This document shows positions 16,096-24,497 of a stretch of 64,000 nt of DNA, in pieces. Position 1 is the stretch's first letter. Every line of letters starts with the position of its first letter. This DNA is from Candidatus Lutacidiplasma silvani (GTDB taxonomy: Archaea > Thermoplasmatota > Thermoplasmata > Lutacidiplasmatales > UBA184): positions 81,404-145,403 of the forward strand of contig JAKIVZ010000003.1 in NCBI GenBank assembly GCA_022750295.1, given 5' to 3'. The notes under the pieces were generated by a model. That model was not told the DNA's origin. It made no database searches and was given only the letters and a program-made list of their open reading frames with translations. A program made the position numbers and the translations under genes.

Positions 16096-17345
16096 GCCTC
16101 GGCGGACCCGAGGTCCCCGTCCGAGGGGGCGGGTTCGCCGCCTACCGCCGGCTCTTCCGGCAGCGCCGGTTCACGTGGTTCTTCCTCTCGCAGGCGGCCG
16201 GCGACGCGGGGTACGCGATCTACACGATCGCGATCCCGTTCCTCGCCTACCGGATCTCGGGGAGCTTCGCCGTCGCCGGACTCGTCCTCGGGATCGAGTT
16301 CGCCGTCTACGCGCTCTCGTTCCTCGCCGGTCCGGTCGTCGACAAAGTCGCCGACCTGCGGACGATCCTCCTGATCGGGTACCCGATCCAGGGCGCGTTC
16401 GCCCTCGTCCTGGGCTGGCTCGCCGGGACCGGGACGCTGACGGTCCCGCTCCTCCTCGCCCTCGTGGTCGCGATCTCGGTCCCGTGGAACTTCACGTGGA
16501 CCGCGACGAACGCGATCCCCCCGAAGATCGTCGGCCCCGAGGAGCTGTTCCCGGCGAGCTCGCTCCTCTCGGTCGTCTCCGACGCCACCCAGGTCGTCGG
16601 GTATGCGGCCGGGGCGGCCCTCATCCTCTTCCTGAGCGCCGCCGCCGGCCCGGTCCTCTACGGGGTCGCCAACTTCGCGGCCGCCGCGTTCGCGATCCCC
16701 GTGCTCGTCCCCCAGGCGAGCGTCGCCCGTGCGTGGTGGCACGACCTGGTCGAGGGGCTGCGGGCGTTCGCCCACGGCGGCGGGCGGCCGCTCGTCGCCC
16801 TCAGCTCGTTCTCGGCGGCCGAGGCGTTCCTCGGGGCGGGTCCGCCCCTCCTGATCCTCGCCGCCGCGAACGCGCGGGCCGCGGCCGCCGCGGGGACGTA
16901 CGGCGTCCTGTTCACGGCGTTCGCGGTCGGCGGGGTCGTCGGCGCCCTCGGGCTCGGCGCCGCGAACCCGCGGGCCCGGCTCGGCGTCACGCTCGTCGCG
17001 GCGACCGTGGCCGAGGGGGTCCTGATCACCGGAGCCGTCGTCCTCGCGCCGTACGGCGTCTTCGCCGCACCTCTTTGGTTCGGGGTCGGGGCCGTCGACC
17101 TCGTGTTCTACCAGGTCGTCGTCGTCTTCCTCCAGGCGACGAGCCCGCCCGACCTCGTCGGACGGACATTGACGAACCACTACCTGTTCCGGGGAACCGG
17201 GCGCGCCGCCGGGGCGACCGCGATCGGCGGGCTCCTCGCGCTCGCCCCACTGGTCGTGATCGGCGTGGCGAGCGGGCTCGCGTTCCTCGTCGTCGCGGGG
17301 CTCGCCGTCGTCCTGATCCCGACGGTCCGGCGACTGGCGTTCTAG
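16092..17345 (+). CDS. MFS transporter
   Basis: A 417-residue polytopic protein with about 12 predicted helices, matching the major facilitator superfamily (MFS_3/enterobactin-exporter-like). Helix 1 follows FAAYRRLFRQRRFTWFFLSQAAGDAGYAIYTIAIPFL; the loop between helices 2 and 3 has GPVVDKVADLRTILLI, the MFS motif-A region. The central amphipathic loop precedes GLRAFAHGGG. It probably exports or imports a metabolite related to the upstream oxidoreductase, but the substrate is not evident. The GTG start overlaps the stop of the preceding gene (GTGA 16092-16095), and its TAG stop shares the palindrome CTAG 17342-17345 with the convergent gene. Confidence 0.85.
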   Translation: MSLGGPEVPVRGGGFAAYRRLFRQRRFTWFFLSQAAGDAGYAIYTIAIPFLAYRISGSFAVAGLVLGIEFAVYALSFLAGPVVDKVADLRTILLIGYPIQGAFALVLGWLAGTGTLTVPLLLALVVAISVPWNFTWTATNAIPPKIVGPEELFPASSLLSVVSDATQVVGYAAGAALILFLSAAAGPVLYGVANFAAAAFAIPVLVPQASVARAWWHDLVEGLRAFAHGGGRPLVALSSFSAAEAFLGAGPPLLILAAANARAAAAAGTYGVLFTAFAVGGVVGALGLGAANPRARLGVTLVAATVAEGVLITGAVVLAPYGVFAAPLWFGVGAVDLVFYQVVVVFLQATSPPDLVGRTLTNHYLFRGTGRAAGATAIGGLLALAPLVVIGVASGLAFLVVAGLAVVLIPTVRRLAF

Positions 17346-18001
17346 GTCGACGCGGGGGGCGCTTCGGGGGGGCCGAAATGCCGCTTGAGCGCCATGTACT
17401 CCTCGTACGAGATCTGGCGACGCGCCCGGACGGCCCCGGCCTGCCGGAGCGATTCGATCCGGTACTGGGACAGGAGCTCCGTCACCGGGCGGGCCCGGCT
17501 CGGCGTCCGGTCGTTCTCGAGCGGCGCGGCCGCGATCGGCCGGTCGGTGACGGGGATCTCCTCCACGCGGGCCGGCATCGGTGCGCCGGCGACGACGGGA
17601 CCGGCGAGGTAGCCGCGGAGCGCTTCGGCCTCCCCCGACGTCAACTCGCCCTCGGCCAGGAGCAGCTCGACGAGCTCGCTCTGCCGGGGCCGATACGTTT
17701 CGACGAGCTCGGTGAGCGTGCGGTCGTCCCGCGGGGGGGTCGTCGGAGCGAACCCGGCGAGCCGGGACGCCTCGGCGAGGTCGCGGTCGAGGGTGGCGAT
17801 CGCCTCCCCCAGCTCGGCGACCGTCGGACCGGACGCCGACGCCGGAAACCGGGCCTCGAGCCGCAGCCGTCGCGGGGGTTCGCCGGTCCGGGCCGCCTCC
17901 CCCTCGACGCTGACGACGACCTCGGTCCGCTCCGGTGCCATCGACGGGACGGAGCCGGCCCGAGGGAAAAGGAGTTCGCGCCGCCGGGGCCCATCGTCCA
18001 C
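17342..18001 (-). CDS. Hypothetical protein with SHOCT-like C-terminal segment
   Basis: The ~219-residue soluble protein begins with a beta-rich half (RTEVVVSVEGEAA, RRLRLEARFPAS), has helices with ELVETYRPRQSELVELLLAEGELTSGEAEAL, and ends with LLSQYRIESLRQAG...ISYEEYMALKRHF. Both helical parts look like short SHOCT-type oligomerisation segments (X-LL-X-G-X-IS-X-EEY pattern). Function is unknown. Start: a GTG at 18001 has a TATA-like CAATATC about 27 nt upstream; an in-frame ATG at 17941 is the alternative. It is convergent with the MFS gene and divergent from the HxlR regulator. Confidence 0.62.
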   Translation of the reverse strand: MDDGPRRRELLFPRAGSVPSMAPERTEVVVSVEGEAARTGEPPRRLRLEARFPASASGPTVAELGEAIATLDRDLAEASRLAGFAPTTPPRDDRTLTELVETYRPRQSELVELLLAEGELTSGEAEALRGYLAGPVVAGAPMPARVEEIPVTDRPIAAAPLENDRTPSRARPVTELLSQYRIESLRQAGAVRARRQISYEEYMALKRHFGPPEAPPAST

Positions 18002-18057
18002 CCTAAAACTTACCTTCGGTAATCTGATATTGTTAGATGACGTGATATAGCACAGTA

Positions 18058-18067
18058 ACTATTTATG
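18058..18067 (+). promoter_or_regulatory. TATA box of the HxlR-type regulator gene
   Basis: ACTATTTATG is AT-rich in a GC-rich setting. It would place transcription start near 18088, leaving a short leader with GAGGT at 18091-18095 five nt before ATG 18101. The box overlaps a minor upstream ATG at 18065, which argues against that start. Confidence 0.5.
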
Positions 18068-18100
18068 GCCCGCTCGCCTCTAGCTTCCTCGAGGTTCCCT

Positions 18101-18577
18101 ATGTCGTATCGTGAATCCGCCCGTCGTGTTCCCCCCTCCGGCGCGCCCGACGGCATGTGCGCCCCGGGCGAGGCGTCGCTCTGCCCCGTCCTGGCCGCCG
18201 TCGGCGTGATCGGCACCGAATGGCGTCTCGCCATCGTGCACCGGCTGCTCGCCGGCCCCCAGCGGTTCAGCGAGCTCCTCCGGTCCAACTCCCGCCTGAA
18301 CGCGAAGACGCTCAGCGCGACGCTGAAGTTCCTCGAGAACTCCGGCGTGGTCCAGCGGACGGTCGTGAGCACGCGTCCGTTCTCCGTCGTCTATTCCCTG
18401 ACGGAGATGGGACTCGGGCTCGCCCCCGCGGCCCGCGAGCTCCGGGCGTGGGGCGAGCGCTGGCTCCTCCCGCGCGCGGCCTCGGGACAGCGCCCACCGG
18501 TCCCGCGGACTCCCGCCATCCAGGGCGAACTCCCGCGGATCGTCGTCTCCGACAGCCCGATCCGGCGCGCCTCCTAG
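18101..18577 (+). CDS. HxlR-family winged-helix transcriptional regulator
   Basis: The 158-residue protein has the HxlR domain at ~25-110: SLCPVLAAVGVIGTEWRLAIVHRLL with the characteristic Cys-Pro before the first helix, FSELLRSNSRLNAKTLSATLKFLENSGVV as the helix-turn-helix, and VVYSLTEMGLGLAP as the wing and last helix. The conserved Cys may sense redox or electrophiles, as in some family members. ATG 18101 is supported by GAGGT five nt upstream. It is divergent from the SHOCT-like gene, with GATAT repeats in the shared promoter. A strong hairpin follows the stop. Confidence 0.85.
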   Translation: MSYRESARRVPPSGAPDGMCAPGEASLCPVLAAVGVIGTEWRLAIVHRLLAGPQRFSELLRSNSRLNAKTLSATLKFLENSGVVQRTVVSTRPFSVVYSLTEMGLGLAPAARELRAWGERWLLPRAASGQRPPVPRTPAIQGELPRIVVSDSPIRRAS

Positions 18578-18589
18578 CCGGACTCCGCC

Positions 18590-18623
18590 GGGCGAAGCGG
18601 TCCCTGACGGGACCGTTTCGCCC
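18590..18623 (+). terminator. Strong hairpin after the HxlR gene
   Basis: GGGCGAAGCGGTCCC (18590-18604) pairs with GGGACCGTTTCGCCC (18609-18623) around a 4-nt TGAC loop. It is a 15-bp stem with a single G-U pair, 12 nt after the stop codon. No long T-run follows. It may terminate transcription or protect the 3' end. Confidence 0.5.
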
Positions 18624-19383
18624 CCTCCCATCCGCGCTTGAAATACCCGGGAGACGAACTTCTTCCTGCAACCACCCCGGAAGGGTCCCCTTACATCCCC
18701 AAGGAGACGGCACCGCGTCTCGGGAGTGCGGGGGACCCTTCCAACCCCCCCCTCGTCGGAAGGTCCCTGTCCTGTTCGTTTCTCATCGTACCGTTCCCCG
18801 CGAGGCTCGACCCGAATCGATCCCGCACGCCACTTCCGAGGCCGGCATCGAAGCCCGATTCTCCGCTCCGAGGCGCGACTTCGGCTCGGCGGCACCGTTC
18901 AACGTTCGGGCTCGTGCGAACGAACCACTCCCCCGGAGTGCTCGTCCCGTCCGCACCCCCGAACGAGGATCGACCGGTACCCCGTCGCGAGGCCCCGCTC
19001 TCCGCGGCCCATCGCCACGTCACCGCTCGCGCCTCCGAATCCCCACGGCCCGCTCGGTCGACGCGACCCCCGTCGCTTCGCCCGACCTGGCCAACGACCG
19101 GACCCGACGACCGGCCGGAGCGAGGGACCGCTCTGACCTCCGCCGCGCGCTGAGCGGGAACGCTACCGGGAGACGGTAGCGGCGTCCCCGGCCGGCGAGT
19201 CGTCCGATCCGCGATCTTCCCGGTGATCCCACCGGACCCGGAACTCCCCGCGTCGCCGCCCGACCCCGGGCGGCGGCCGGACGTCGGGGAGGACCGTCGA
19301 CCCACCGACCGGACGGGCCGTCGCCCCGTCCCCGAGCGCCCCCCGGTCGGTCGTCCGACGGCCGGGGGGCAGGATGGTTTCGA
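18624..19383. other. 760-bp gene-poor region with several hairpins
   Basis: Open frames here are low-complexity Arg/Pro/Ser/Gly translations on both strands with no recognisable domain. The region holds the nested stem at 18679-18742 and a 7-bp hairpin CGCTACC/GGTAGCG at 19161-19167 and 19175-19181. I found no match by eye to RNase P RNA, SRP RNA or rRNA signatures. It lies directly upstream of the secretion-like gene block, where it could hold regulatory RNA, an element boundary or a decayed gene. Confidence 0.5.
18679..18742 (+). repeat. Nested long inverted repeat, candidate structured RNA
   Basis: GGAAGGGTCCCC (18679-18690) and GGGGACCCTTCC (18731-18742) are perfect 12-bp reverse complements. 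The 40-nt loop contains a second stem, GAGACG (18704-18709) with CGTCTC (18716-18721). A TATA-like TTGAAATACC sits at 18639-18648, about 30 nt before the first arm, so a short RNA gene is possible. Confidence 0.45.
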
Positions 19384-19701
19384 ATGTCGTCGTCGCGAAG
19401 CGCCGTACGGCGCCCCCCAGAACCGGTTCGTCTCCCCATCGCCGAACTCGCCCCGTCGTCCGGCCGCGTCCGTCGCCTCGGCCGGATCCGGCTTCCGCTT
19501 TCGCTCCGCCAGCGCCCCTGGGCGACCGCGTACCGGCTCCCCGACGGCCGCACGATCTGGTGCGTGCGCCTCTGCCGGGACGGCGAGGTCGTCCGCTCGG
19601 TCGTCTCGACCGCGACCCTTCGCGCCTACGCCGGGCGCTCCGGCCTCGACGGCCTCGCCGAGGCCGTCGACGCCATCGTCGGAGCGGAGGTCGTCCGGTG
19701 A
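19384..19701 (+). CDS. Small protein preceding the HerA/VirD4-like ATPase
   Basis: The 105-residue protein is basic at the N-terminus, then shows LRQRPWATAYRLPDGRTIWCVRLCRDGEVVRSVVSTATLRAYAGRSGLDGLAEAVDAIV, spanning a small beta-sheet and a C-terminal helix (described here in outline: strands around WATAYRLPD and TIWCVRLC). I do not recognise a family. It has no signal peptide or membrane helix. Its TGA overlaps the GTG start of the large ATPase (GTGA 19698-19701), so it is translationally coupled to it and may be an accessory or substrate-adaptor subunit; that role is inference. Confidence 0.6.
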   Translation: MSSSRSAVRRPPEPVRLPIAELAPSSGRVRRLGRIRLPLSLRQRPWATAYRLPDGRTIWCVRLCRDGEVVRSVVSTATLRAYAGRSGLDGLAEAVDAIVGAEVVR

Positions 19702-22301
19702 CCGCCGACCGCCCGACCTCCGCGCTTTGGTTCGAGCCGCGCAGCGACACCTGGTCGGGAGAGTTCCTCGGCCGGCTCGCCTCGCTCGCCTCCGCCGCCC
19801 CGTTCGGGACCGGCTGGCTCGTCGCCCGGCGCACCGGATTTCCCGGTGTGGCCGTGGTCGGCGGCGACCGGGTCGCCCGCGAGGTGGCGGTCGCCGCGGC
19901 CGGTCCCTGGCCCGGCCGGATCGCCACCGTCGGTTCCGCGGTGTTCGGGGTTCCCGACCCGGCGGACCGGTTCGCGGCGCTCGCCCGCCCCGGCTGGGGG
20001 TGGCGGTCGCCCGACCCGGCCGAACCGGCGCCGGGGCCGCGCCCTGTCGAGCCGGTCCGCCCCCGACTCGAGGTCGCGGTCCCGTCGGCCCGCCCGTCCG
20101 GTGGGCGGCAGTGCCATTGGTTCTCGACGGGCACCGGGCGGCTCGCGGTGCGGGTCCGGGTCTGGGCCCGGGACGACCGGTGCTCGCCGTCTGGGTCGCT
20201 CGCGCGTCTCGCCGGCGACGCGCTCGAGACGCTCCGTACCGCGGGAGTGCCGGCCGAGCTCCGCGAGCTCCCGAACACCGCGCGCCGCCGGGACGCGTGG
20301 GGGGGTGGCCGCGTCGGGTCGTTCGCCGCCGGCCCGCTCGAGCGGTTGACCCCGGGGGTGGCGGCCGCGGTCGCGCTCGGGCCCCGTCCGCCGGTCGTCC
20401 TCGACGACGTGGCGGTCGGTCGCCACATCGTCGTGGTCGGGGCGTCCGGGGCGGGGAAGACCTCGCTGCTCGCCGAGGTCGCTGCGAACCGGGTCGAGCG
20501 GGGCGCGCCGGTCGTCGCGTTCGACCTGCACGGCGACCTCGCGCCCGCGATCGCGGCGCGCCTCACGCCCCCGGCGCTCGCCCGCCTCGTCGCCATCGAC
20601 GCCGGCGGGCCGCTCGACCGGATCCCCGGCGTCCGGCTCCTCGGCGAGGTCGGCCCGGCCGACGCCGGACCGGCCGCCGCCCACGTGGTCGCCGCGCTGA
20701 AGCGGCTCACTTCCGACTCGGGGGACGTCTACTGGGGGTTCCGGCTCGAACGGACCCTCGACGCGTTCGTCCGGCTCGCCCAGGAGGAGGGCGGTGGCCT
20801 CGTCGACGTCTACGCGCTCCTCACCGACCCGCGGCGGCGGGACGCCGCCCGGCTGACGACCCGGCAGCCGGCGCTCGCCGCCTTCCTCGACGAACTTCCC
20901 GCGCTCCTGCGGCGGAATGCGGAATACCTGGCCCCCGCGACGGCCCGGGTCGCCAAGGTCGCCCTCGCGCCCCGGATCGCCCGGCTCCTCGACCCGGACG
21001 GCCCCGGGCTTCCCGTCGTCCCGTTGCTGGGCGCGGGGCGCTCGATCGTCTGGCGGATCCCGTTCGCCGACCTCGGCCCGGAGGGGGCGGGGTTCGCCGC
21101 GACGCTCCTCGCCACGCACGTGTACCTCGCGCTCGCCTCGCTCGGGGCGACCGCGGACGGCGCGGTGCGGGCGGCGTTCGTGGTCGACGAGGCGTCGTCG
21201 ATCTCGCCCCGGCTCCTCGCGGAGATCCTCGCCGACGGACGGAAGTTCGGGGTGGGGGCGGTCGTGGCGACGCAGTACCCCGGTCGGCTCGCACCGGAGG
21301 CCCGGGCCGCCGCGGAGGGGGCGGCCGGCACCCACGTCGTGTTCCGGGTGCCGGCGCCGGTGGCGGCCGCCACCGCCGAGTGGGCGGGGCTCGACCGGTC
21401 GGCCGAGCCGCTCCTCTCGGCGCTGCCGGACGGGACCGCGGTCGCGGTCCGGTCCGGCGACGGCGGATCCCGCGGCGCGGTCGACGTCCGGGCGGGGAGC
21501 GCCGACGGTGGGGTCGCGTGGGAGTCGGCCCGCGCGGCGAGCGCCGAGGCGTGGGGGGCCCCCGGAGACGATCGGGGGGACGCCGCTCGGACGCTGACCG
21601 ACGCGGTCGCGTTCGCGCTCGCCCCCGGGCCGTGCGAGTTCCCGACGTTGGTCGAGCGGACCGGGGCGGCGCTCGGCGCCCCCGTCGATCCGGCGGCCGT
21701 CGCGGCGACCGTCGAGCGGCTCCACCAGCGCGGTTGGGTCGCGGGAGACTCCCGCCACGTCGACCTGACCGACGCCGGGGCCCGGTACCTCGGGGTCGGC
21801 GCCCCGACCGGGGCGACGAGCGAGGGCGCGGAGCACCGGGCGCTCCTCTACGCGACGTTCGCGATCCTCGCCCGCCGCGGGGCCCGTCTCGACCTCGTCC
21901 GTCAGGGCGGGTTCGACCGGCGGCTCCCCGACGGGGTCGTACGGCTCCTGCCTGCGGGGGCGGGGGACCGGTCGCCCGGCGAGCTCGACTTAGCGATCCG
22001 GGCGGCCCGCACGACGTGGGCGTGGCGGTCGTTCGGCGGTCGGGACGCCGATGTCGAGGCGGAGGTGAGCGGCGCCGTACGGCCGGACCGGATCCGCCGG
22101 AACCTGGAGAAGGCCCGGAGCCGCGGACACTTTGCGCTGTTCGTGGTCGCCGACCCGGCGAAGGCCCGGAAGGTCCGCTCGGTCCTGGCCGCCGAGGGGG
22201 TCGGCGTCCGCGACGCTCAGGTCTGGACGGTGTCGCGCGCCCGGATCGCGGGCGGGTCGTCGACGGCCGCGTCCCGGGGGGAACGCGGGGCCGGCCCGTG
22301 A
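19698..22301 (+). CDS. HerA/VirD4-like ATPase (coupling-protein candidate)
   Basis: This 867-residue protein has an N-terminal ~240-residue region with ferredoxin-like repeats, then a HerA/FtsK/VirD4-type motor: Walker A VGASGAGKTS at ~247, a sensor region FDLHGDLAP, Walker B AAFVVDEASSI near 493 and ATQYPGRLAPEA resembling the conserved TQ/SQ motif of conjugation ATPases. The C-terminal third adds winged-helix-like repeats (FPTLVERTGAALGAPVDPAAV) and a small alpha/beta domain. There is no obvious N-terminal membrane helix, unlike VirD4. It probably pumps DNA or protein substrates to the neighbouring VirB4-like machine. Its 3' end overlaps the convergent gene by 85 bp. Confidence 0.75.
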   Translation: MTADRPTSALWFEPRSDTWSGEFLGRLASLASAAPFGTGWLVARRTGFPGVAVVGGDRVAREVAVAAAGPWPGRIATVGSAVFGVPDPADRFAALARPGWGWRSPDPAEPAPGPRPVEPVRPRLEVAVPSARPSGGRQCHWFSTGTGRLAVRVRVWARDDRCSPSGSLARLAGDALETLRTAGVPAELRELPNTARRRDAWGGGRVGSFAAGPLERLTPGVAAAVALGPRPPVVLDDVAVGRHIVVVGASGAGKTSLLAEVAANRVERGAPVVAFDLHGDLAPAIAARLTPPALARLVAIDAGGPLDRIPGVRLLGEVGPADAGPAAAHVVAALKRLTSDSGDVYWGFRLERTLDAFVRLAQEEGGGLVDVYALLTDPRRRDAARLTTRQPALAAFLDELPALLRRNAEYLAPATARVAKVALAPRIARLLDPDGPGLPVVPLLGAGRSIVWRIPFADLGPEGAGFAATLLATHVYLALASLGATADGAVRAAFVVDEASSISPRLLAEILADGRKFGVGAVVATQYPGRLAPEARAAAEGAAGTHVVFRVPAPVAAATAEWAGLDRSAEPLLSALPDGTAVAVRSGDGGSRGAVDVRAGSADGGVAWESARAASAEAWGAPGDDRGDAARTLTDAVAFALAPGPCEFPTLVERTGAALGAPVDPAAVAATVERLHQRGWVAGDSRHVDLTDAGARYLGVGAPTGATSEGAEHRALLYATFAILARRGARLDLVRQGGFDRRLPDGVVRLLPAGAGDRSPGELDLAIRAARTTWAWRSFGGRDADVEAEVSGAVRPDRIRRNLEKARSRGHFALFVVADPAKARKVRSVLAAEGVGVRDAQVWTVSRARIAGGSSTAASRGERGAGP

Positions 22302-22849
22302 GCCGCCGACGTCGCCCGTTCGGCGGTCGCCCGGTGCCGGAGCTCCTCGCCGACCGCCTGGCTCAGGTAGGCGAGGCCGGCGTCGTTCAGCCGGTCGAGG
22401 TGGAGGAGGAGGTAGTGGAGGTAGATCCGTTCCGGACGGTGCGACGGGCCCGGGGACCGACCGGGGGGCGCGGAAGCGCGGGCCGGATCCGGAGCGACGG
22501 TCGCGAGCGTTTCGGCGTGGTGCTCCGCCTCGGACCCGTGGAGCGCCCGTCCGGTCGCCCCGACGAGGGGAGGATAGACGTGGCCGACCGGGTCGACCGG
22601 TTCCTCCGGGGCTATCTCGGCGGCGCGCGCGGCCGCCGCCGCGGCGGCGTCGAGCCGCCACTGCATGTACGGGTGGGTCGGCCGGTTCGGGTCCTGGAAC
22701 TCGGCGATCGGCCGTCCGCCGACGTCCTCGACGATCGACTTCAGGCTCCAGCTATCGCGCCGGCGGCCCGGGCCGTCCGGGGTGGCGACCGGCTCCGCGG
22801 ACACGAGGGGGGCGAGCCCCGAGCCCGACTCATAAACGTGGTGTTCCAT
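22217..22849 (-). CDS. Hypothetical protein, last gene of the secretion-like operon
   Basis: The ~210-residue product starts at ATG 22849 (MEHHVYESG), inside the end of the VirB4-like gene (20-bp overlap), so it is coupled to it. It is soluble, with a conserved-looking block WSLKSIVEDVGGRPIAEFQDPNRPTHPYMQW (outline: WSLKSIVED then DPNRPTHPY) and a helical block YLHYLLLHLDRLNDAGLAYLSQAVGEEL. The C-terminal 45 residues are low complexity and overlap the convergent ATPase gene. I recognise no family. Its place in the operon suggests a cytoplasmic accessory factor. Confidence 0.6.
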   Translation of the reverse strand: MEHHVYESGSGLAPLVSAEPVATPDGPGRRRDSWSLKSIVEDVGGRPIAEFQDPNRPTHPYMQWRLDAAAAAAARAAEIAPEEPVDPVGHVYPPLVGATGRALHGSEAEHHAETLATVAPDPARASAPPGRSPGPSHRPERIYLHYLLLHLDRLNDAGLAYLSQAVGEELRHRATAERATSAAHGPAPRSPRDAAVDDPPAIRARDTVQT

Positions 22850-24497
22850 CGGGCGGGTCGTCGGCGTCCGGGGCCCGCCGGATGGCCCTACCAAGGAGCT
22901 CGAACTCCGGGGTCGACGCGACCACGGCGACGGGAAGGTGCGACGGCCCGAACCGCAGGAGCCCCTCCGAGTACCCCGCCTCGCGGGGGAGCCGGCACTG
23001 CGGGAGCCACGCCGCCTCCGCGTCGGTGAGGGCGAAGAACCGCCGGGTGGCGTCGGAGACCTCCGCGAGATGCAGGAGGAGGGTCGCCCGGAGGTTCCGA
23101 ACCAGCGACCGGCCCCCCTCGGTCGAGAGGAAGTCGTCCGGGTTCTGGCTGAGGACGAGGACGCCGGTCCGGTAGTGCCGGACGTGCCGGACGAGCCGGT
23201 CGAGGAACTCGGCGGTCCGCGGGTCGCGGGCGAGGAGGTGGGCCTCGTCGATCACGAGCAGCTTCGGCCGGTCGTCGCGCCGGATCCGGCCGTAGATCGC
23301 GTCGAGGACGACCGCGAGGTGGAACGCCCGCTGCTCGGTCGGCACCGCGTGGAGGTCGAGGACGAGCGACCCCGGGGGCGGCGGGGCCGCGGCGCTCGAG
23401 TCGAGGTACGCGAGCGAGCCGGAGACGAACACCTCGAGGAGGCCGGGGAGTCGGCCGGGGGCGTCGGAGCTCCGGACGATCGCGGCGAGCTTGGCGAACG
23501 TCGGGGTCGCGGCACCGGCGAAGAGCCGGGCGACCGACGCGTCGAGGAGCGCGACCTCCTCGTCGGCGAGCGACGGGAACGCGGCCCGGAGTGCGGTGAC
23601 GACCCGCGACGCCTTCTCCGCCACGTCGCCGCCCGTCGACCCCGGGTCGAGCGGGTGGAACCGGGACGGCGCCCCCGGCCCGACGCCGACGACCGTCGCC
23701 CCGAGCGGACCGGCGAGCCCCGCGAACTCCCCGAGCGGGTCGACGACGTACACCTCGAGACCGTCGGTCATCCACCGGGTGCGCAGCGCGAGGAGCCCCG
23801 CGGCGAACGACTTTCCGGACCCGGTCGCGCCGAAGATCCCCCAGGAGTACGACCCGTGCCGCCACCGGTCGAGGAACACGGGGGCCGCGTCGTCGAGGAG
23901 GAGGCCGACCAGGACGCCGCCGGGCTCGGCGACCGCCTCGTCGACGAACGGAAAGAACGCGGCGACGGCGTCGGTGGGGAGGGTCTGCCAGTACCCCATC
24001 GGCCGCGGCTCGCTCCCGTCGAGGGCCGGCGGCGCCGCGGCCGCGGCGGTCTGGTAGTGCGGGATCGAGGCTCCGAACCCGAGCGCCGCGAGCCGTCGGA
24101 CGAGCTCGGCCCGCTCCCGCTCGAGCGCGGCCGGGCGGCCGGCGGTCGCGTGGAACGAGACGCCGACGCGGAACAGGTGCTGCTCGTTCGCCGCGAGGCG
24201 GCGCTCGAGGTCGTGGGCGCTTTCGGCCTCGAGCTCGATCTCGGCGACCTCGCGGGTCGCGCCGGAGGCGATCTCCGCCTCGGCGACCGCGGCCGCCGAC
24301 CGGACCATGTCGACCGCCCGGTCCCGCGCGATCCGGTAGAGCTGCATCCGGAACTCGAACGCCCGGCTCGTCGGCAGGACCCGCGAGAGGAATCCGAACG
24401 GCACCGCCTTGGGGAGCCGACGGACGAGGACGGGACCGTCGAGACGCCCGCGCCGGACCACGAACTGGGGGGCCTCGTGGTCGGGGGGTTCGCTCAT
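22830..24497 (-). CDS. VirB4/TrbE-like secretion ATPase
   Basis: The 555-residue protein matches VirB4-type ATPases that power conjugation and type IV secretion. The N-terminal ~200 residues form the VirB4 N-domain with long helices (AVAEAEIASGATREVAEIELE). The motor has Walker A FGATGSGKSFAAG near 222, VYVVDPLGEF, Walker B LLVIDEAHLLARDP near 415 and VLSQNPDDFL, a typical VirB4 motif near 445. The final region (TRRFFALTDAEAAWL, LLRFGPSHLPVAV) also matches VirB4. The start ATG 24497 overlaps the stop of the small membrane gene (ATGA). A longer frame upstream is antisense noise. Confidence 0.85.
   Translation of the reverse strand: MSEPPDHEAPQFVVRRGRLDGPVLVRRLPKAVPFGFLSRVLPTSRAFEFRMQLYRIARDRAVDMVRSAAAVAEAEIASGATREVAEIELEAESAHDLERRLAANEQHLFRVGVSFHATAGRPAALERERAELVRRLAALGFGASIPHYQTAAAAAPPALDGSEPRPMGYWQTLPTDAVAAFFPFVDEAVAEPGGVLVGLLLDDAAPVFLDRWRHGSYSWGIFGATGSGKSFAAGLLALRTRWMTDGLEVYVVDPLGEFAGLAGPLGATVVGVGPGAPSRFHPLDPGSTGGDVAEKASRVVTALRAAFPSLADEEVALLDASVARLFAGAATPTFAKLAAIVRSSDAPGRLPGLLEVFVSGSLAYLDSSAAAPPPPGSLVLDLHAVPTEQRAFHLAVVLDAIYGRIRRDDRPKLLVIDEAHLLARDPRTAEFLDRLVRHVRHYRTGVLVLSQNPDDFLSTEGGRSLVRNLRATLLLHLAEVSDATRRFFALTDAEAAWLPQCRLPREAGYSEGLLRFGPSHLPVAVVASTPEFELLGRAIRRAPDADDPPDGTPRL

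Noticed and set aside
18624..19383. RNase P RNA, SRP RNA or rRNA fragment in the gene-poor region
   Set aside because: I could not find their conserved core sequences on either strand by eye; only generic hairpins are present.
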